Positions 59,319-64,000 of a DNA stretch of 64,000 nt are shown piece after piece. The notes beneath the pieces are model-generated. The model saw nothing but the letters and a program-made list of their open reading frames with translations, made no database searches and had not been told where the DNA came from. The translations under genes and the position numbers were made by a program. The number at the start of each line of letters is the position of its first letter. Position 1 is the first letter of the stretch. The stretch spans positions 1-64,000 of the forward strand of contig JANMEL010000310.1 in assembly GCA_031376885.1 (NCBI GenBank), given 5' to 3'. The DNA is from Chamaesiphon sp031376885 (GTDB taxonomy: Bacteria; Cyanobacteriota; Cyanobacteriia; Cyanobacteriales; Chamaesiphonaceae).

Positions 59319-59363
59319 CAATACCGAGAGCGATCGCGTAGTAGGAAATCGCTCTCGGTATTG
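59319..59363 (+). terminator. Intrinsic terminator after the haloperoxidase gene
   Basis: CAATACCGAGAGCGAT (59319-59334) pairs perfectly over 16 bp with ATCGCTCTCGGTATTG (59348-59363), loop 13 nt, then TTGTC. It lies 54 nt after the stop. Confidence 0.8.
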
Positions 59364-59437
59364 TTGTCATAAACTTAAAATTGAAGTGCGGAATGTGGGA
59401 TTAAGTGTCACTGCGTTGGGATGAATACGATCGATAA

Positions 59438-59628
59438 ACTCACATCTTGCACCAATGCAAAGATACTATTACTGCAACAATCCAGGGCGGGCACTGTTCC
59501 CGCGCCCCTGTCTACGCTAATCACTAATATTTTAGTACTGTCTTGTCTCGCTTTTCGCGTCGGGGAACCCGACGGGCGCGTTGGCAAAGCCTCTGCCCAA
59601 GCAGAAGCCGCTGGTGCAAGATGTGAGT
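59438..59628 (+). repeat. 191-bp MITE-like element with 17-bp inverted ends
   Basis: ACTCACATCTTGCACCA (59438-59454) and TGGTGCAAGATGTGAGT (59612-59628) are perfect inverted repeats. The interior has a CGTCGGGGAACCCGACGGGC hairpin and a TTGGCAAAGCCTCTGCC part. Short open frames on both strands are by-products of the symmetry. It has no transposase. Confidence 0.75.
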
Positions 59629-59667
59629 AAATTAGTATCGATCGCATTTATTCAAAGTAGTCGAATT

Positions 59668-61767
59668 TTAGGACATCCGATTTAGTTGTTGTACCAGAAG
59701 ACTGAGGAACAAACCGACATCGGTAACGACCCCTGTGGACTCGATCGAACCGCGATCGCTTAACTTGGTCACAACCGCAGGATTGATGTCCACACAGACC
59801 AGTTTTACCCCCGCTGGAGTCATATTTCCCACGCCGATCGAGTGGAGCATTGATGATAACATCAGAATCAGATCCGCACCTTCGATCGCTTTGGCGTATT
59901 CTTGTTGTGCTTTAATTAGATCCATCTGTGTATCGGGTAATGGGCCATCATCACGAATCGAGCCAGCTAGAGCGAAGGGGACATTTTTGTGTACGCATTC
60001 GTAGAAAATACCACTGGTAACTACTCCTGCTGTTACGGCTGCGGCGATACTGCCATATTTGCGGATGGTATTAATTACTTTGAGGTGGTGGCGATGTCCG
60101 CCAGAGAGGGGGATTCCCCGTTGTAAGTCTACACCGAGGGAAGTACCGTACATAGATTGTTCGATATCATGGACGGCGATCGCATTGCCGCCTAATAATG
60201 CTTGAATATAACCATCGCGGATTAATTGGGCGAGATGTTCTCCACCTCCAGTATGAATCACAACTGGGCCAGCGACGATCGCCGATCGACCGCCTCGTTG
60301 ACGAATCCGTTGCAATTCCCAGGCTACTTGTTCGACGACTAATTCGACTCGTCGTTCGCTGGATACCCCCGCTGACATGAAGCCAAATTCGCCGCTGGAG
60401 GAAGTTCTGGTTTCGGGCTTGTGTACGGTTCTCATGCCGATCGAATCTACCACCACCATTTCCCCAACTTGCAAGTCGCGGAGCAGTTTACATGTGGCTA
60501 CAGTTCCCGTGCTAGAGGAGCTTACCACGATCGCGCCGTCCATTCGCTGCTGTTGCGCCCGCACCCATTCCCCTTCCACCCGAATTTCGGTAGGATAGAT
60601 ATTGGTGACATAAAAGTCATCTGGTGCGACTCCAGTTTGGGTGACAGGGACTAATCGAGCGTCGGCTGCTGGAGTTTGACTGTCATTATCATCGCCACTC
60701 GGTAGGAGCATCGCGCCCAAGTCAATCAGTTGGGCGAGAATATCTTCCATCAATTGATGATTTGGGGTCGATACTTTCACGGATGCCGTGGAGATACTTT
60801 GACGTTGTTCGCCCAAGTCGAATTTTAGCACCTGAAAACTTCCGCCAGCCTCAACAATCCGATCTAAAGCGCGATTCATCAAGCCAGAATCTAGTAGATG
60901 TCCAGATAATTGGATTTGGCGAACTTCCACGGGTAACTTTGTCGTTGTCTTCCCTGGAATCGATTCGGTCAATTTGAGAGTGAGACACTTAGCGGCACCG
61001 CCAGCTTTCAAAAACTCACTTAGGGGTGTAATCGCAACTCTAAATCCGACAGCGGCTAACCTTTGCTGTAAGCCTTCGCTGGCAAAATTCATCACTACCA
61101 AGTCATCAATATTAACGCTATTACAAGCAAACTGAATTGCATCAGTTTCGCCAACGATAATCCGTCTATTGGGTGGAACTCGTGATTCGATCAGTTGATT
61201 GGAATGGCGATCGAATGCGGGCGGATAGTACAGTAAATAACCATCAGTGAGCGGACAAAAACAAGTATCTAAATGATAGAAGCGACGATCGATTAATCGG
61301 AGTGATAAGACCTCAATATCTAACCAATCTGCCACATAATTGTGTGATTCCAACTCTGTCCGCCAACCATAGCCAGCCCATAACCAACCACCAGCTCGAT
61401 CGATTAAAGCATCCCCCGCACCTTCAAACGGCAATTGGGATGAAAGTTGATGTACCTCAAAACCATGTTTATCAAACCACTCACTAAAATGGGGTTCTTC
61501 ACCCTGACGTTCTGGATGATAAAAACTACTGACAATAACTTTATCGCCTACCACCAATCCACCATTAGCCGTAAATACTAAATCCGGCAATCCTGGCTGA
61601 GAATTAATTAATTCAATCTCGGCATGTTCAGCCAAAGTATCATATAACTTCTGCCATTGACTAATCGCCAGTTCCCGCGAGAGATTGTGAATATTTCCTT
61701 CCATCCAGGGATTGATATTGTAGTCAATATCAAATCGATCGGGCGCACACATCAGTATTTGTAGCAT
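59668..61767 (-). CDS. argZ: Arginine dihydrolase ArgZ/AgrE (bifunctional, LOR/SDH-type)
   Basis: A 699-aa protein of the cyanobacterial ArgZ/AgrE type. The N-terminal guanidine-modifying domain (about 1-280: MLQILMCAPDRFDIDYNINP, LPDLVFTANGGLVVGD, DTCFCPLTDGYLLYYPPAFD, GGAAKCLTLKL) should hydrolyse arginine to ornithine and ammonia; the catalytic Cys lies in AAKCLTL near residue 261, with Asp and His in PDLVF-xN and HLDTCF. The C-terminal domain (about 290-699: LRDLQVGEMVVVDSIGMRTV, AIVAGPVVIHTGGGEHLAQL) belongs to the LOR/SDH family linked to ornithine cyclodeaminase activity giving proline. The cycle remobilises nitrogen from arginine. Complete length. Confidence 0.92.
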   Translation of the reverse strand: MLQILMCAPDRFDIDYNINPWMEGNIHNLSRELAISQWQKLYDTLAEHAEIELINSQPGLPDLVFTANGGLVVGDKVIVSSFYHPERQGEEPHFSEWFDKHGFEVHQLSSQLPFEGAGDALIDRAGGWLWAGYGWRTELESHNYVADWLDIEVLSLRLIDRRFYHLDTCFCPLTDGYLLYYPPAFDRHSNQLIESRVPPNRRIIVGETDAIQFACNSVNIDDLVVMNFASEGLQQRLAAVGFRVAITPLSEFLKAGGAAKCLTLKLTESIPGKTTTKLPVEVRQIQLSGHLLDSGLMNRALDRIVEAGGSFQVLKFDLGEQRQSISTASVKVSTPNHQLMEDILAQLIDLGAMLLPSGDDNDSQTPAADARLVPVTQTGVAPDDFYVTNIYPTEIRVEGEWVRAQQQRMDGAIVVSSSSTGTVATCKLLRDLQVGEMVVVDSIGMRTVHKPETRTSSSGEFGFMSAGVSSERRVELVVEQVAWELQRIRQRGGRSAIVAGPVVIHTGGGEHLAQLIRDGYIQALLGGNAIAVHDIEQSMYGTSLGVDLQRGIPLSGGHRHHLKVINTIRKYGSIAAAVTAGVVTSGIFYECVHKNVPFALAGSIRDDGPLPDTQMDLIKAQQEYAKAIEGADLILMLSSMLHSIGVGNMTPAGVKLVCVDINPAVVTKLSDRGSIESTGVVTDVGLFLSLLVQQLNRMS

Positions 61768-61871
61768 TATTACTCAATAAATTATTAATTCTATTGTGAG
61801 TCGATCGACCGTCAATATTATGTCACATTCGTTACTAAATTAAATACTTGACAGTGATATCTTCGATCGAC

Positions 61872-62642
61872 CTACAGACTCTTGGAAACAGCACTGCCCG
61901 TACCCTGAAACATGATCCAAGACAAGAAAAAATTGGAGATAAAAATCGCCAGTAAAGCAGTAACTACTGCTGTTGTCGTCGATTGCCCCACCCCTTTGGC
62001 ACCTCCAGTTGTCGTCAGTCCCCAATTACAACCAATAATTGCAATTAAAGCACCAAAACAAACCGCCTTAATTGGCGCACTAGACAAATCCCAAGCATCC
62101 AAAAAATTACGAGCTGAATCGAGAAATACCCGCGCGGGCAGATTAAACACAGTCGTCGCAACCAATAGCCCGCCCATCATTCCGGTGACGATCGCCAGAA
62201 TTGTTAACAACGGCAACATCACACAACAAGCCACCACGCGAGGAATTACCAAATAGTCTACCGGATCGGTTTTGAGCACATATAGAGCATCGATTTGTTC
62301 GCTGACTTTCATCGTGCCAATTTCCGCCGCAAAAGCCGAACCCACGCGCCCAGCCAAGACTACAGCGGTAAGTACGGGGGCGAGTTCGCGAGTCAACGCG
62401 AGGGCGAGCACCCCGCCGACAACTTGCCCAGCCCCAATATTAATAAATTCCCGTGCTACCTGAAGCGTAAATACCATGCCGATGGTAGCTGCTGTGACTA
62501 GGGCAATTAATAGAGATTCTGGCCCCACCAGGGCCATTTGTTCCAGAATATTCCCATAGTGAAATTTACCTTTGAGAATATGAACGATTACTTGTCCGCA
62601 TAGAAAGATGGCTGCGACTAGCCGTTTGAACCACAAACTCAT
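61872..62642 (-). CDS. MlaE-family ABC transporter permease (ycf63 homologue)
   Basis: A 256-aa integral membrane permease. GPESLLIALVTAATIGMVFT, VLAGRVGSAFAAEIGTMKVS and EQIDALYVLKTDPVDYLVIP are the MlaE signature, followed by PLLTILAIVTGMMGGLLVAT and the GLTTTGGAKGVGQSTTTAVV block. In plants the relative (TGD1) and in Gram-negatives MlaE move lipids between membranes; in cyanobacteria this class is the ycf63 product. No ATPase or MCE partner is adjacent here. Divergent from the sugar transferase gene. Confidence 0.9.
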   Translation of the reverse strand: MSLWFKRLVAAIFLCGQVIVHILKGKFHYGNILEQMALVGPESLLIALVTAATIGMVFTLQVAREFINIGAGQVVGGVLALALTRELAPVLTAVVLAGRVGSAFAAEIGTMKVSEQIDALYVLKTDPVDYLVIPRVVACCVMLPLLTILAIVTGMMGGLLVATTVFNLPARVFLDSARNFLDAWDLSSAPIKAVCFGALIAIIGCNWGLTTTGGAKGVGQSTTTAVVTALLAIFISNFFLSWIMFQGTGSAVSKSL

Positions 62643-62872
62643 AATTTAGAAATCAATCTCACTCTAATTATTCCTCAATTTGAGACATCTGGGCCAAATT
62701 TAACGATCGTTAGCTAGGGTTATTTCGATTCACTCTACACAAAAGCCTGTGTCCACAATGATTGTAGTCAACTGGTGCGGTGTAAAAAATTGACGATCTC
62801 GATCGAGATGTGAGACAGATCATTGACTCTATTTAGGCACAATTGCCGATCGTCGGTGCCAATTGGAGACTT

Positions 62873-64000
62873 ATGGGTGAGAATAAAGAGGTGGTTTATT
62901 CACTAGTTGTTCATATGTATCCTACCGAATATTTGCCAGAAATAAAGCTGCCATTAGAGTTTTCCGAGCGAAAACTCTTACTGAGGACTGGAGATTTCAT
63001 CCTCACAACAAGCGGGATTTTTGCTGCTCTATGGTATTGGGCTAATGAATCCGATCGAACATTTAGTTGGGATCTATTAGTCGAACAATCCCCTTGGATG
63101 GTAGCGATGGCGGCGGGTTGGTTGATATGGATGTTTGTCAATGACTTGTATGAATTACGCACGGCGGTTCATCTCAGACATAGCTTATACCGAATCTTGG
63201 CAGGTAGTGGCATCGCCATCGGAATCGATCTGATCTATTATTTTATTTCCGCTCCCACACCTCTAAGTCAAGTCTCATTTTCATTGCGGTTTGCACCGAT
63301 TCTGGCGATCGCTCTCACGACAATTTTGCTATCGATCGGTCGATCGCTATATATTATCTTTTTAGGAGCTGGATCGGGGACTCAACGAGTACTGATTTTT
63401 GGAGCTGGAGAGTCAGGAAATATTATCGCTAAGGCTTTTGTCGAACATCCCCATTATCAACTCTCAGGATTTATCGACGACGATCGCCAATTACATGGTA
63501 AAGTTCATCAAGATGTAAAGGTTTTGGGCGATCGTCACACTCTATTAGCGGAAATCAATCGTCAAGGTATCGATGAAGTCGTCTTGGCAATCAGCGAAGC
63601 AATCGATCCCGATCTGCTCCAACTGCTGATTAGCTGTCACGAACAAGGAATTGCCGTGACACCGATGCCCGTTTTGTATGAAAAGCTCACAGGTAAAGTT
63701 GCTGTAGAACATATTGGCAGTCAGTGGTATACCGCCCTCCCCTTGACAAAACACCCATTTGATACTCTCAATCGGGTTGGTAAACGACTCATCGATTTAG
63801 CTTGTGGTTTAATTATTGGCGTGGTTTTGGCAGTAGTCTTTCCGTTTGTGGCGATCGCCATTAAACTAGAAACTCCAGGCCCAGTTTTTTACGAACAAGA
63901 ACGAGTTGGGCAGTATGGAGTCGGATTCAAGGTGCGTAAGTTTCGATCGATGGTTCAAGATGCCGAAGTCAATGGTAAAGCACAGTGGGCCGTCAAAGGT
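62873..64000 (+). CDS. Exopolysaccharide polyprenyl-phosphate sugar-1-phosphate transferase (5' part, runs off the window)
   Basis: Open from ATG 62873 (GGAGAC 2 nt before it) to the window edge, 376 codons, reading frame unbroken. The N-terminal part has four or five TM helices (FILTTSGIFAALWYWANESD, WMVAMAAGWLIWMFVNDLYE, FAPILAIALTTILLSI); a CoA-binding-like Rossmann region (VLIFGAGESGNIIAKAFVEH) follows, and then the transferase domain begins with RLIDLACGLIIGVVLAVVFP, ETPGPVFYEQERVGQYGVGF and KVRKFRSMVQDAE. This is the WcaJ/EpsE-type enzyme that starts a repeat unit of a capsule or exopolysaccharide by linking a sugar phosphate to undecaprenyl phosphate. Downstream genes lie beyond this window. 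Confidence 0.9.
   Translation, partial: MGENKEVVYSLVVHMYPTEYLPEIKLPLEFSERKLLLRTGDFILTTSGIFAALWYWANESDRTFSWDLLVEQSPWMVAMAAGWLIWMFVNDLYELRTAVHLRHSLYRILAGSGIAIGIDLIYYFISAPTPLSQVSFSLRFAPILAIALTTILLSIGRSLYIIFLGAGSGTQRVLIFGAGESGNIIAKAFVEHPHYQLSGFIDDDRQLHGKVHQDVKVLGDRHTLLAEINRQGIDEVVLAISEAIDPDLLQLLISCHEQGIAVTPMPVLYEKLTGKVAVEHIGSQWYTALPLTKHPFDTLNRVGKRLIDLACGLIIGVVLAVVFPFVAIAIKLETPGPVFYEQERVGQYGVGFKVRKFRSMVQDAEVNGKAQWAVKG

Noticed and set aside
59408..59647. Short ORFs on both strands in the 191-bp element
   Set aside because: They mirror each other because of the inverted repeats and show no protein features.
1..64000. CRISPR arrays, rRNA and tRNA genes
   Set aside because: No evenly spaced repeat-spacer array was found; the heptamer tracts are contiguous. 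No T-arm GGTTCGAATCC-type sequence with a matching cloverleaf and no rRNA motif was recognised by eye. A tRNAscan/Infernal run could overturn this.

Overview
The window is cyanobacterial chromosome. The evidence is the gene set: a CmpABCD-type bicarbonate transporter with its LysR regulator, a RibBA fusion with a C-terminal extension, the arginine dihydrolase ArgZ/AgrE, a ycf63/MlaE-like permease, XisI, DUF2358, and the dense GATCGATC/GCGATCGC tetramer and HIP1-like content. The genus cannot be fixed from the sequence; a Chamaesiphon-like cyanobacterium is only a guess.

Layout. 0-3.1 kb: the right end of an IS200/IS605-like element, then argC and ribBA divergently transcribed. 3.2-11.9 kb: a peptide natural-product (RiPP) cluster with two double-glycine-leader precursors, a HopA1-family protein, an APH-fold kinase, a C39-peptidase ABC exporter carrying an N-terminal cyclic-nucleotide-binding-like domain, and an HlyD adaptor fused to a response-regulator receiver domain. 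The kinase plus HopA1 pair is the enzyme pair of class V lanthipeptide synthesis, so this is the strongest candidate for a little-described system. 12-13.3 kb: an orphan sugar-type ABC binding lipoprotein. 13.4-25.8 kb: an unstable accessory region with intact and decayed toxin-antitoxin loci, a complete IS4-family element with a 10-bp target duplication, a 561-bp duplication of the mutS 5' end, a gltB 5' fragment, two unusual genes (T5orf172/Sel1 and a possible PD-(D/E)XK nuclease), and the real mutS.

25.9-28.0 kb: a 2H-phosphoesterase-like gene and alr. 28.2-39.5 kb: an ArsB/NhaD-SLC13 permease, cmpR, cmpABCD, and a large membrane Fe-S protein ending in a cyclic-nucleotide-binding domain. 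39.6-46.5 kb: glyQ, small unknown genes, recG, a frameshifted xisI flanked by a diverged copy of the recG tail, an Rpn-family gene and a HicB-like gene. 46.6-50.6 kb: four genes on the minus strand, at least three of them for exported proteins, including a lectin-CHAP protein with an internal duplication. 50.8-64 kb: a STAND-type ATPase, glgA, a MATE transporter, DUF2358, an unknown gene, an Ig-like/vanadium haloperoxidase, argZ, an mlaE homologue and the 5' part of an exopolysaccharide sugar-phosphate transferase that leaves the window.

Small dispersed repeats are abundant: a 105-bp element with TATAGCA ends (two full copies and two partial ones), several other hairpin elements with inverted ends, heptamer tandem repeats that supply the 3' ends of two genes, and a 29-bp repeat that in places is read in frame within proteins. 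No tRNA, rRNA or CRISPR array was recognised.
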